64,000 nucleotides of DNA from Siphonodentalium dalli (Eukaryota > Mollusca > Scaphopoda > Gadilida > Siphonodentaliidae), in contig CP136062.1 of the NCBI GenBank assembly GCA_032622095.1, forward strand, positions 199,523,887 to 199,587,886. The letters are read 5' to 3'. The position numbers were made by a program, and so were the translations under genes. Shown here in pieces: positions 22,466 through 34,225 of the stretch. The first letter of the stretch is position 1. Each line of letters opens with the position of its first letter. The notes beneath the pieces are model-generated. The model searched no databases and was not told the origin of the DNA. It saw only the letters and a program-made list of their open reading frames with translations.

Positions 22466-23399
22466 TACGAGACGGTGTCCAGCGATGGTCTGGAAAATGG
22501 GGCAACTGAGAAAACTGGGACCAAATTCGAGAGGGAGCATGCACGTACAATCCAACCTGTCTTCCAAAAGAAAAAAATATTACTTCAAATATCGATGATT
22601 GTCAACTACATAACTTATTACGCCCTCCGGGTGTATATTAATGTAGAAATGCTTGATACCTATGGCCGCGGGTTTTTTTATTTATAGATAAGGGTTTTTT
22701 TGGGGACGCATTAAATGTTGTAGTGCGATCCCGAGTCCGGTTGTTTTGGGACGCATTAAAAGTTGTGGTGCTACCCTGAGTCCGGTAAAAGGTGTAGTTG
22801 TTTCTTAATTGTTATTCGGATGCCAAAAAGTGCAAGGCGATTAATTCTGACGGGAATTCACACGTTAACCATTAGCGCGCTGTGCGTTATTTGTTTCTAT
22901 TGATCTTTAACCTGCTTTGTTGCATTGTTATTTGAACATCTTTCGTTTATTTTCGCGTAACATAAATCGAAATGCTATCTACTATTATAATGCACCGGGA
23001 TTTGACGATTGTATAAGAACTTTAATTCGAACATGAATCCGAGGTGTTTGTTCATATCGGTGTTTAACATGTTATTTAATATCGTTTAGTGAACTTTTTT
23101 ATTTAGTTATACGCGACAAATATCGGCATGTTATATTCTAAATGAATTGGGATGGTTACTCCGTGCTGTTTGTATATATTGACTTTTCATTTGTTTGTAT
23201 ATATTCGGTATATATCGGAGCTATGAATAGAGATGTTATTAAGAAAAGTTCCAACACTAACCCTTCACATTGGTTGTTTAATATACAATGTGGCCTAATT
23301 ATAAACATCATTTTTATTTATGTGTACCGATGATATATCAGAATGCTATATGAATTGAAGAATGTTGAGAAACTACCCCCCCCCCTCCTGAGACCATGT
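22466..23399. other. Noncoding, small direct repeat
   Basis: 22700-22743 and 22747-22789 are a direct repeat ('gggacgcattaaa.gttgt.gtgc' then 'gagtccggt'). I see no gene or element boundary in the rest. Confidence 0.45.
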
Positions 23400-23915
23400 T
23401 TTAATTGATACTCATGTGGGAGGGGCATATTATAATATTTTAATTGACCTTCATGTGACTATATTGTATTTCTCTTCTCCCCAGTGGGACCGTAACTGGG
23501 ATCAACACTGATGACACCATATTTTTATTTTAATTAACCCTCATAATGGGACAATATATTTATTCTTTAATTAAGTAACGTTACCATATTTTAATTGACC
23601 TTAATGGGACCATATTTCAATTAATCCCGATGGGTCCATATTTGTATTAACCCTTATGGGACGATATTTTAATATTAACAATCAAGGTACAATTTTAATT
23701 AACCATCACGGGGCCATATTTTTTATTAACCCTGATTGGACGATATATTAATTAACCCTCATGGGACCATATTTTATTTAACCGTGATGTGACCATATTT
23801 TAATTTACCCTCATCGGATCATATTTCAATTAACCCTCTCTGTGTTTGACGATATTTTAATTTACCCTCATGGAACCATAGATGTATTTTAATTAATCAT
23901 TTATGAGAGGTCATA
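23400..23915 (+). repeat. Degenerate minisatellite, unit of about 27 bp
   Basis: Many imperfect copies of 'accatattttaattaaccctcatggg' follow one another for about 500 bp with indels. Not coding. Confidence 0.8.
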
Positions 23916-24060
23916 TCAGGAGTGCATTACCTGAGGCATTCTTAGATCAGCATTACGCCCTCATAGGGTGTATATTGGCAAGTATATCTGACCCCTGCTC
24001 TCTATGTGTGTTTACACTGTAGCCTACTTCAGCTAGTTTACTATAAAGTTAATATACAAG

Positions 24061-24168
24061 GTTGTGTACAGTATATGTGGGTTTTTTTGTACGAATCCAG
24101 TTTGTGGTGAAATGCAATATGACTTTTCACCACAACATGTACGAGTACAAGAAAACAATTATACTGTA
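24061..24168. repeat. Double-nested hairpin of about 108 bp
   Basis: The outer arms 'gttgtgtacagtata' and 'tatactgtacacaac' are perfect complements. Nested within are 'ttgtggtgaaa' and 'ttttcaccacaa'. The unit folds on itself over most of its length; MITE-like. Confidence 0.7.
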
Positions 24169-24330
24169 CACAACATTTAACTAGAATGCACTCAGAGAGA
24201 TGCCAACGTGCGCAAAAATGTAATAAACAATAATTAAAAAAATAATTTCACTGTATTTTACTTAATTTATTTAATTTAATTTAATGCTAGCAAAAAAAGA
24301 CAATTACCATTTCTCATTTCATCACAGATA

Positions 24331-24384
24331 TACGGAAGCATGGATGGATTTTATTTTTGTAAGTGGCGGCTCCATGCTTCCGTA
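24331..24384. repeat. Short hairpin (14-bp perfect arms)
   Basis: tacggaagcatgga (24331-24344) pairs with tccatgcttccgta (24371-24384). The loop is 26 nt. No neighbouring gene explains it. Confidence 0.65.
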
Positions 24385-25536
24385 GATAGCAGCCAATATG
24401 CAACAATAAATATCAACAATTAATCAATAATTAATCAATAACGATCATTTTATGTAATAATAAACTCTTCAAACGGTGTTTGTGTCAACAAATGCGTTTT
24501 GTTTTGTGTTACGTCATTCGTCGTATTTGACCCGGAACTCGGCTGAAGGTTAGGCTATATTCAGCCTATTGCGTCGAATTACGAAATCGCGTTTTGAATG
24601 TCTCTCTTTTCCCGCACGATAAAAAGAGGTCTTCGCACGAACCAAAAATGATAAAACTTCCCAATTAAAAGTAAAAATACCCAAATGAAGGAGTCTATGT
24701 AGGTCCCGAAGGAGTCTATAGACTCTTTGATGTAGAGTTCTGAAGGAGAAAATGTAGGTCGATCTATTTTTGTCATAACTCTGACGTATTTTGACCTGGG
24801 AGAAAAAATCGAAATCGAGGCTCACTACGAGCATGCCAGTTTTAAATATAGAAACAGGGAATCCCGACAAATGGCGATATCGGCGACAAACAAATAATCG
24901 AAAACAACACATAAAATAAACATAGCAAAAACGCGGCACAGTAAAAATGTCAGAACGCCACGAGGTTTTACGTCATTTTTGGTGACGTCATGGAGTGAAA
25001 CGGAGTAGGGTGACACCAACCTACGAATCTGTCTGATCGCCATACTGTTGCGCGAGCGCACGTAATAATGACATTTTTATTATCCATCTGTATTTTTATC
25101 CAAATGACGTCCCGATAATTGTTTATAAACGTCATACATGTAGTGGAGTCGGTTTTGCCTAATCAGAAATAGCGTTAGTTAAGAGATGGGTAATAATATA
25201 TAATATTGCATCAAGTCCAAGCTGGTCTTCGAAAAGAAAAAAAATGTTAGTACAAAATTCGACAATTTCCTACTACATAACTCGTTAGCTTCTTTTCTAC
25301 TACACAACTCGTTGATTTGCACTACACAATTCGTGACCTCAAACTACTACTTGTTGAGTTTACTATATAACTCGCAAACTACCACAAAACTCGGCAATTA
25401 TTACTACACAACTCGTGAGTTACCGCTTAGATCGTCAGTTACTACAAAGCTCGGCGTAACAGGTGTGATTGATGTTCAATATCGGGACACAATCGATATA
25501 TGTCCTTGTAAATTTCAGTTATAAAAAGAGTTTTAA
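24385..25536. other. Noncoding; second cluster of 'ctacataactcgt' motifs at 25255-25450
   Basis: About nine variants of 'actacacaactcgt(g/t)ag' follow at intervals of 20-30 bp in 25255-25450, the same motif as at 21.2 and 22.4 kb. 24385-25250 shows no support for a gene. Confidence 0.45.
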
Positions 25537-26010
25537 CCCTTTCAGTGCCAGGTCCGATTTTTGTATCAACCCATATACCCTGTGCCAATGCATTCTCTTA
25601 TATATGCGAGTCAACCATAGGTCGCCTCGCATATATACGAGAATGCATTGGCCTAACAATTTTTCATCATTTGTTATTATTTTTAACAATTTTTTCAATT
25701 TTAATAATTTTTTCATATATTCTTTAACAGACTTATTTTGTAGGTTTAGTGCCAGGGAATCTTACGTTTTTCATGGGCATCATAATTATTACTATGAATA
25801 CTTGGTGATAGTTTTGAGTTATAACATGCCCCTAAGGTTTTATCCAGTTTGTTTTTAAATTCGCTATATCATGCTTAAGCATACCCAAACAAAATTCAAC
25901 CCGAAAAAATCTAAAAACAAAACAAAAACAATTTGTTTTTTATTTTTTTAGGGCCGATTTTACAGACCGTAAATTAGGGCCGATCTCATCGGCCCCTGGA
26001 ACTGAAAGTG
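25537..26010 (+). mobile_element. TTAA-flanked piggyBac-like element, second family (474 bp)
   Basis: TTAA at 25533-25536 and 26011-26014. Tips are CCCTTTCAGTGCCAGG and its imperfect complement (...cctggaactgaaagtg). It contains only one long hairpin (25577-25652), nearly identical to the hairpins of the 392-bp family, although its tips and remaining interior differ. The interior is A/T-rich with no ORF. Confidence 0.75.
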
Positions 26011-26175
26011 TTAAAGATTACTGATTAGTTCATGTGAATTTCTTCAGCTCATGTACTTAGTTTATCCCGTCAGACACAAGTTTATACATGTTTTGAGCAA
26101 ATTAAACGGGTTAGAGACTTGATTGATGACGTAAGTTCCTGACGTAGTTACAACGTTCTCTTTTCCTCGGTACAG

Positions 26176-26303
26176 GAGCAGAATACTGTATAGCCGAGTT
26201 GGCAGCCCGTGTGGACGGAAAACATCTGAGAGATCTAGCCATCACGCCATCACTGTTGGTTGAAGTTGGTCGAGCATGTGGACATTTTGACAAGTGCATG
26301 CAG
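26176..26303 (+). CDS. HYKK-like exon (N-terminal of the three seen)
   Basis: Acceptor ...ttttcctcggtacag| and donor CAG|gtgaat. 128 bp: two bases finish a codon from a missing upstream exon, then 42 codons (AEYCIAELAARVDGKHLRDL...FDKCMQ). This maps between the N-lobe and the phosphotransferase loop of the family. Confidence 0.72.
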
Positions 26304-28666
26304 GTGAATATATATTGGCATTGTCTAGTATTAATCTGGGGGCGGTGTTCAGGAAATATTACCAAACGACAACTAATACAAGTTCAACATGATTCCTATA
26401 CATTGGTGGTGACATGTTCTGGTCGTACGCTGAACAAACGACATTTTGTCGTTTTGCAGAACTTATTATCTGAACATATCCTAAGGAACTATACTCATAC
26501 ATGAGTATTTAATAAAGAATGTTGTCAACTGCCTCGCGATGCGTTCACTGTGGATGCAGCTGAAAATAGTATAAGTTTTTTTTTAACCATTATTATATAC
26601 ACCAACAAGAACACGGAGTAATAGAGCAAATTTCATATATTCTTATTTACTTTATCAATACTTCTGCAGTGACGATATTCCGCATGTCAGTTTTGTCAAC
26701 AAACCCTGCGATTTGTCACGAACAATAACTCTAGAATGCGGGCAAAATTGAATATATTCAGACAGGGGTCGCTGCGTATTTCGTCCATTAACTTATTTGC
26801 AAAAGCAATGGCTGGATTAAAGTCCCTCTACGTTCTTTTTCTATAGGTATTAAAACAAAATAAGGCATTACTTGACATAAATTGTCTTGCAAATGAGTAA
26901 ACTCTTTATACAATGTCAATGAGAAGCGTTTTAGGTTATATATATTTTTAATAAAACAAAAATTAAATCTGCCTTTAAGTCAGTAGTCCTTGAGTTGTTG
27001 GTATCGTGCTTGCATATCGCATTTTCATTATTTATCATTATTTTTCAGGATTTCAGTCACCCCGGATTTGAGGACCAGAATCGGCATGCGAACCTTCACC
27101 GCCTCCCATACATTAGGCACTGGGCGAACACCGTGGTGGACGAGACTGTCAGGAAAGTCGCATCTGACGTCATTTCCGCTTACATAGACGAGATTTATCC
27201 ACTTCTGACGTTTTACCAAAAGGGTCAGTAAAGGTTCATGCCGTCTACATGTATGTGGATGTGGCATATACACGCGCGTTTGTTCGATGTTTTAACTATT
27301 ACCACGCTAAAATGTTGTAGCCTTAGAGTTTTGCGCCAAGGCAGTTTTAACAATCTGAGTATAGACGTTCACGGTCATATTTTATACATAATAATTGTGA
27401 ATTTGCTCACCGCGCAAAACAAAATGAAAATTACTTGCTACCAATCTCTCTGGTATCTCACATTCCTCGCTAAATACAACATAGTAATATGTCGAAAACT
27501 ATCATGAAGCTATAGTACGAAGAACGCTCTTTATTATATCCCTTTATGGGCGCAGAAGTGTGGACGCTCTTTATCAGTGACGATCATATGATATGATTTT
27601 GTGACACGCTGACGAAAACTTCCTCTTTTGAATGTCTAGATCTGACTACCAAAACATGCAATAATTATTATATTTGTATAGAAGTCATACATTATAGTGG
27701 TTTTGTTGTGTCAAACGGCCAGGGCATCTGTAAGGAAAATAGATTGAAATTGGGTGATTGTTTTTTTATCAGTGTTTCATTACATACGAAGAACTGCTAC
27801 ACATTTTCGAACAAAATTCAATTGGAAAAATCTTCGTATCGTGTCGATATGTGTTCGTAATGATCGGTGTTATACAAGCAAATTTGAAATTTGTTTTCGT
27901 TTCTCTCTAATAAAATTAGACATTTCTGAAAGAAAAAAAGCAATAGTGTATTTTATATACCCAAGTATACGTTTGCGATCCTTAATTGCCTGCATGGGGT
28001 AAAACATAAAACGAAGTACATGTAAGGAAGCATACATGTACGTGTCTGCTGTCTATACGGACGGATTGTTGCTAGCCTATGGTGGTACATCCAAATCCCA
28101 TTGGGTACGGTAAATTCGGTAATGGTAACGGCATTCCAGTACCTTACCTGGACAATAGTATTGCATCGTAAGCATCCAAAATATGTTTCTTGGTTTCTAT
28201 TTCAGGAAATATCCATGGTAATCTCAATTTAAAGAATATCTATGTTTCAACCAACGAGAAGCTCAATGAGGGGGCACGTGATACGAAGAGAAGACCCCGT
28301 GTTAACAGTGCACATCGTGTATTTATTTCAGACTTCGAGAACTCCGTGAAGTCATATCCTGCGTTCGAGTGTGCAACGTTAATGGCTGAAGTTCTCACGC
28401 GTGTTAAGTCTGAGAACATACCACTGAGTGTTAGCTTTATTATCAGTGGATTTAATTCAGAGTATCCACTCAACGACACGGAGATGAAACATTTAAGATT
28501 ATTGACCTGCAGTAAACTTGCACACCACGTGCTTGTCTATTCGTCCAGAGCGACTTCGAGTTTGGACATCGTAGATTCTACAGCTGGCGATTACTCGAGA
28601 CTTCTTGGAACACTGTGGTCATTGACGGATAAACAGTTTTTAGGAGAGATAAAATCAAAGCGGTGA
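26176..28666 (+). CDS. Hydroxylysine-kinase-like (HYKK/AGPHD1) gene, last three exons; possible pseudokinase
   Basis: Exons 26176-26303, 27049-27223 and 28206-28666 join in frame (phases 0 and 1) to about 254 residues ending at TGA 28664-28666. The product resembles the C-terminal two thirds of hydroxylysine kinase, an APH-fold enzyme that phosphorylates 5-hydroxylysine with GTP. Resemblance covers the 'TPSLLVEVGRACGHFDKCMQ' helix, the 'HANLHRLPYI..W' segment and the catalytic loop region. The loop reads HGNLNLKN where the family has HGDLNxxN, so the catalytic Asp is Asn. The metal motif DFGD reads DFEN. If the frame is expressed, catalysis is probably lost. N-lobe exons were not found upstream in this window; the exon 1 acceptor implies at least one. 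Intron sizes are about 0.75 and 0.98 kb. Family assignment is by recalled similarity. Confidence 0.75.
27049..27223 (+). CDS. HYKK-like middle exon
   Basis: Acceptor tttatcattatttttcag| and donor AAAAGG|gtcagt. 175 bp in phase with the previous exon; encodes DFSHPGFEDQNRHANLHRL through EIYPLLTFYQKG. This is the helical insert preceding the catalytic loop. Confidence 0.75.
28206..28666 (+). CDS. HYKK-like terminal exon with altered catalytic motif
   Basis: Acceptor tttctatttcag|; the exon's first two bases complete a Gly codon. It encodes NIHGNLNLKNIYVS, then a basic stretch, then VFISDFENSVKSYPAFECATL, a helical tail and a stop. The Asp of HGD is AAT (Asn) at 28220-28222. Both YPxFE and helical tail features of the family are kept, arguing for selection until recently. 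Confidence 0.75.
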
Positions 28667-28950
28667 TATCGACTTGGATTACGTTCATACAGATGGCAAA
28701 ATTTGCTGGCAATATTTCATGAAATTCATCATAGATGGCTATTTATTGCCAACTTTAGAAAGATACAGTTTGGAATTACAGAAGTGGTGTCTAAAATCGC
28801 TTCTATTTTTTTTCTATTTGCATATTATTTTGAGCGGTAAAATGTCACAAGTTTTACACGATTGATTGAAGGCTAATTTCGGCCAAATGTCGGCCAAATG
28901 TCAGTTGTATAGGAACTTCATGAATTACATAAATATCTTACCGAGCATGT

Positions 28951-28956
28951 AATAAA
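28951..28956 (+). terminator. Polyadenylation signal AATAAA, about 285 bp after the HYKK-like stop
   Basis: Canonical AATAAA in the expected place for the 3' UTR of the gene ending at 28666. No other clear signal lies between. Confidence 0.45.
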
Positions 28957-29309
28957 ACTGTTGGTTACGTGTATTTTATAAGTACATATCGTATCCTAGC
29001 ACACTAGATATACAGTCTCGAACAACGAATGGACATTTCCACATGCACCTGTCAATCAAATAATTATTAGCAGATATTTTCTACCAACAGCGATTGAGGT
29101 GGTCGCTTGCTGCAATGAAAATTCTTTGTTCACCCAAGTGTTGATATCCGCGAATACTTTCAGTGTTAAATTGCCTATATTCAAACAGATTGTTTGTTGT
29201 CAAATCATAATGTTCTGAAATTTCGAGTTGGCCATATAATGCTGGAAATTCATCAGTGATTATAACGCAGTTCTTCGTTCTGCGTGACAGTCGTCAATTA
29301 TATCACAAG

Positions 29310-29471
29310 TCCATGGTAATCTCAATTTAAAGAATATTTATGTTTCAACCAACGAGAAGCTCAATGAGGGGGCACGTGATACGAAGAGAAGACCCCGTGT
29401 TAACAGTGCACATCGTATATTTATTTCAGACTTCGAGAACTCCGTGAAGTCATATCCTGCGTTCGAGTGTG
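29310..29471 (+). pseudogene. Partial duplicate of the HYKK-like terminal exon (162 bp)
   Basis: Matches 28212-28373 with only two visible substitutions. It starts after the acceptor and stops abruptly at 'ttcgagtgtg', before the helical tail, leading into unrelated sequence and a stop. It keeps the Asn variant of the catalytic motif. A recent local duplication unable to make a complete domain. Confidence 0.8.
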
Positions 29472-29953
29472 TCACAAATAAACACGGTATAATCTTGGGT
29501 GTATTATAGCATATCGGCAGCACTGTACAACCAAGTAAACTGTTTCTGCAGACGCCTTGTCATGCACCTAACAGGTTACAGACACCTAATTATTTTCCAT
29601 AGTCGACATTGTTAACTAGAAGTCCCGCCGGCCATGGGTTAAGCCTATTTGAACTTCAAGTGGTAAATTTTCCCTTAGAACGTCATCCTCTGCACCAGTC
29701 TGTGACAACAAACGCGCCCTTTTTCTGTATTTTTTCAAACGATAATCTTGCATTTCCACAACTACCCCATTTACTGCACAAAAATCAGCAGCATAAAAAT
29801 ACCCATACCCCTTCCATAACTTCTTCCTGGACATCTAAATATACATGATCGCCATTTAAGGTTAATCCTTTGTGAATTAATAAATGAATGTTTATTATCA
29901 TCCCATCGCTCCAACTCTTTCATGACTGGAGATTCCTGAAATTTTGCGAACAA
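29472..29953. other. Noncoding
   Basis: No supported gene or repeat. Short open frames on both strands lack homology I can recognise and any splice context. Confidence 0.35.
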
Positions 29954-30090
29954 CCCTGTGCCAATGCGTTCTCTTATATATGCGATTCGCCCATAGGGCG
30001 CCTCACATATATAAGAGAATGCATTATCTTATGGTATAATATATGCGTGTATGGGAGACTCGCATAAATAAGAAAATGCACTGGCACAGG
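29954..30090. mobile_element. Free-standing copy of the long-hairpin module (137 bp)
   Basis: CCTGTGCCAATGCG... at the left and ...GCACTGGCACAGG at the right form inverted ends. The left hairpin is complete (29957-30034) and the right half-collapsed. It lacks the TTAACCC tips of the 392-bp elements, so the hairpin module can exist alone with its own CCTGTGCC termini. Confidence 0.65.
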
Positions 30091-30510
30091 ATTTTTAAAA
30101 CTACATCAGAGCGGCTCCCGTGATGGTTTATGTTCCCTTTGGGTCAATTTTATTCGAGGGATAAAAAATAGCCGCTAAATAATTTACAGTACGGATTTTA
30201 TATCCCACCGAAAGACTATTTCAAATGATAGAATTTAGAAAAATCGGGAACAGATTTTGTTCAACACGGTACATTAAACAGCACTGGTTGTTGTCAACCA
30301 GTTCCTGATATGGTAAAAATAAAGGTCGTGTTTCACTTTTATAATCACTGAAATGTTCTGACTTTGGCAAGTGTTTTCAGAGTATATAAAGCCTGCGTAT
30401 CTGTCTTCCGTGTATTTATCGACCTATCTTATCCCTCCTTCTATGTTACGTAGACACAACGTGAATGCCCAAAATGAGTCATCTCCATGCATAGTTAGTT
30501 AAACGAGCCC

Positions 30511-30770
30511 GTGTTCTCGTCAATATGAAATAAGCCCATATTGTACCTAGTGAGATTATTTTCACGAGAACAGGATGGAAAATAGCAGGAATAAACCTAC
30601 TCACGACAACAGATGTATACGCTCTCTATAATGTATTTTCATTGTGGCCCGCGCCATCCAACGGCGTAACGGGTACAAGTCCTTTATGGTCATATTTCAG
30701 AATGAATTAAGTCCAATATGAACCTATATATTTAGGTCCAATATGAACATATTTGCACGAGAATCTGTTC
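30511..30770 (-). repeat. Inverted partner of the repeat at 174-320
   Basis: The reverse complement of 30595-30760 aligns with 174-320 ('ggttcatattggacttaa', 'cgggccacaatgaaaa'). Adjacent 30512-30578 has short inverted 'tgttctcgt...acgagaaca' sequences. Confidence 0.6.
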
Positions 30771-30827
30771 TTTTTATATCACCTGTCCACGTTAAAAAAA
30801 AACATCTTCTACTCCAGAACCGCTTAA

Positions 30828-31218
30828 CCCTTTACCCAACAAACGGACAAAAACGCCCAAATAAAAAAAAAATGTGATGGTTACAGTTATGCCCTGTGCC
30901 AATGCATTCTCTTATATATGCGAGTCGACCATAGCCTATGGTCCATAGGTCGCCTCGCATATATAAGAGAATGCATTGGCCTAAAAAAATCATTTTTTAA
31001 CACTTTTTACCAGTTTTTCTTACATTCTTTAACAATTTTATAATTTTTTCTTACATTTTTTAACAATTTTTATAATATTTTTCTACATTTTTTGACAATT
31101 TTATCATTTTTAATATGTGTTAAGCCAATGCATTCTCTTATATATGCGAGGCGACCTATGGTCGACTCGCATATATACGAGAATGCATTGGCACAGGGCC
31201 GCTCTGTTGGGTAAAGGG
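30828..31218 (+). mobile_element. TTAA-flanked piggyBac-like element, 392-bp family, copy 2 (391 bp)
   Basis: TTAA at 30824-30827 and 31219-31222; tips CCCTTTACCCAACA/TGTTGGGTAAAGGG. Two hairpins lie near each end (about 30898-30980, 31125-31195). The first has an extra 9 bp (atagcctatggtccat) at its loop. The right tip has cgctctg where copy 3 has cccttctg. Confidence 0.85.
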
Positions 31219-33096
31219 TTAACCAATCTGGCTCACATTTGGAATGAAGGTTATACTGGTGTGACTATGCTATATGATTAAAATCTGCTCATAAGGGGCC
31301 GGTCAACCAATTAGTGGCCAGGTCACTGAGGGATAACTCTTTTAACATTAAATAATTTTAAAATGTTCTTCTCTGGATGCAGTTGATCGAATATTTCGAT
31401 ATTTTGCATGGAACATTGCTATGACCCTTACATGTCGATCATAGTTTGTTCAATCCGATATGCTCAAATGAATGTTAGGAGTCACAAGAAACTTTGAAAA
31501 ATAACACTTCTATTAATCTATGGAGCTTTCCACTAGTTCACTCTATGTGTGAATCTTAATCCATCTAAATGTTTGAAAGGAGTAACTAGGGTGCTAACGA
31601 ACACAATTGCTTGATTTGTATATCAAACTAGATTATACGGACTCAAATGGGCGGCAATGGTATCTCCCACTGTAAACCGCTGTACTGATAGGGTTCACAT
31701 TTTGGTGTGAATGCTTCTTGTATATATGCCAACGGTTCACATAAATTTACTTATGAAAGCCGCTGGTCCAACAATTGGGGTCGGGTCACCGAGAGATAAC
31801 TCTAATAATATATAGTTTGTTGTAAAACTGTTAAAACACCTTAGTACCCCCCCCCCCCCCGTTTGGCTGATATCAGAACCAAACATAATGTTGTAGTAAT
31901 TTCTTATGACAATGGTGTTTAGCTATCACGTTGATAAGGATGTGGAATATGACGTCAAATTGTACATATTATTGCTCGAATTTGTTACATCCCGGATTAA
32001 AATATGTTGAAAAATACATAAAATATTTTCACACGGACTTTAGATGCCCCAAAAAGACTTCCAGAAGTCATAAAAATAAAAGGTCTCGGACCACACGTCC
32101 CCCGAAAAAAGATGGTTTTCTTAGAAGGTTGAACAAAAACAATCGAACTTGGTACAAAAAAAGACATATTTTCTGATAGTAAAAGGTGTAAGCGGGGTGT
32201 TATGTCGCGTTTTCTCAAATGTTTCTCCATGATATGAATGTGTGTACGTGTTTTGAATATGCAATACATTAACGTTTTGAATTTTAAAACAAATTATTAA
32301 TTCTTTGTAAAATAATTCATGGGTGAGCTGATACATGCGTCTTTTCTTTCTTGTGCTACTTAACCGTGAATCCACGTTGAACGCTCATTGTTTGTCATCG
32401 CACCGATTGTCTCCCCGTTCGCAGCGGTCGTGTGGGGTATGGTGGTGGGGTGGGAAATGGTAATAAAAACATTGATTTATACAAGAAATAAATTTGTAGG
32501 GAAATCTTAAGGACATCCCCAACGTAATAGAGTTGCAACTTATTCCAATATGGCCGACAATTTTTTTTTACGAACGAGCTCTTCTTCACGATATAACGTT
32601 TTGCAAAATGGACATAATGACACCAAGCGCCATGTTTATTATAAGAGATAAATCATTTTGATGCGTAAAAATTGCTTTCTTACCGGAATCTATATGAACA
32701 TTATTTATGAAAAATAGTTGTTTTCAATTTTACAGTTTGTTCCGATGTTCATATCTGGAAAATTATTGCAACTTTTTAGCATATTTGTTTACCGGTAGCT
32801 CCTAGGATATCCGATATGTTGAGAAGGACCTTGCGTTTTCATTAAATGTTTCTTGTGTCATAAATTCACCATGTGAAATGTGGTCTACCCGCTAGATGAT
32901 GACAAATCACGAGGACATCGAAAAATAGGGAACATTAATGTTTAGTTCACATATACTAACATCTGAGGATATATAATCACAATCCGTTCAAAAGAGTTAT
33001 TAGAAGGCAAAATGTGACAAAAGTGTATATAACACTTGATCAAAAACTAGGAATTATCCAGAATTCTGGAGAAACGGATATGTTCTAAAGTGTTAA
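31219..33096. other. Noncoding; a weak direct repeat
   Basis: 31297-31345 and 31757-31805 share 'ggtcaccgagagataactct' wording. Frames at 31931-32176 and 32395-32589 show no recognisable domain. I see no exon with good splice sites. Confidence 0.4.
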
Positions 33097-34225
33097 CCCT
33101 TTGAACCCCAGCGGCCGCTGCGTGAACCTCCATTATACCCTAGCGGCCGGTATACCGGCCGCTGAACCGGCCATTATAACGACCGCCACGACGTGTTTAT
33201 AGTTTATAGCTATGCGATTCAATAACAAATCGACGTCTAAACTCTAGTTATATATATCAAATATAAAAAGCCTGTTCATATTATATTTATATGGTGAAGG
33301 GCCTCGATCGCATATCAAGTTGATTTCTTGGCGCATGCGGAGAGCAGCGAAATGCGAAATAAATGGTTTATAGCGTACTTATGCACGACATACCCACTAA
33401 TATATGTTTAAATGGCCGCATAGACATCGGCGGTGGTCAGGGTGTGTATATGGAATGTCTAACCGCTATAGTATCGGGTAGGAATATATGCGCATGCGCA
33501 GAACATAGGTTGTAAATGACATAAACATGCGTTTTAAGCGAAATGTGGTGTTATATATAGGACATATAGCTGCATCACAATTGCAGTTTCTTGCTAATGC
33601 CGGGTAGTTGTCTGGTAACCGTTACTAAGGAGAGATTGGGTGGCAAAGTGTCCTTATATTTTAATGATCATAGAATGGTCCATGCATAACATACATATGT
33701 ATCCACAGTTTCAAACAGGTGCCACCATTGAACATATACAGCATTATTCGACTAGATATTGTATAAATTAAGGGAACACTACCACTTAATGGTTAGTGCA
33801 GTGGTGCATCCGTTCATTTGTGGTACTTGATTAGCAACCGTTGCTACCTTAAATAATTAATTTCATTCGATCTCTCTTAAATTCTTGTCGGATATATCTC
33901 AAATTTCACATTAGGGTATTATCGTCATCAAAAACACAATCACTGGCATTGAGTTATGACATACCATGCTATAATTGCCTTTTCCAGTCAATTCGGGGTA
34001 GTTGCCTAGCAACCGTTACCAAGACGCTGCCGCGTGGCAAAGTCTTCCGATTTTATAATGATCAGTGATCAATGGGGGGGGGGCTGTAACGTTTCATACC
34101 TGTGTCACAAATTAAACATAACCAACATCATGCAACAAGACACTATAAAATTTAAAGGAAAATCCCACGAGGAGCCCATGCAGGGTCAGGGTGTCGGTCG
34201 TGGTAGGGCGTCAGGGTTCAAAGGG
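33097..34225. mobile_element. TTAA-flanked piggyBac-like element, third family (1129 bp)
   Basis: TTAA at 33093-33096 and 34226-34229; tips CCCTTTGAACCC...GGGTTCAAAGGG. GC-rich subterminal sequence (agcggccgctg, tataccggccgctg) lies at the left. An internal direct repeat lies near 33605-33650 and 33998-34045 (gttgcctagcaaccgttac). No transposase ORF; nonautonomous. Confidence 0.75.

Noticed and set aside
22373-26175. Upstream exons of the HYKK-like gene
   Set aside because: Searched by eye for the N-lobe motifs and a phase-matched donor; nothing convincing, so the gene is reported as partial.
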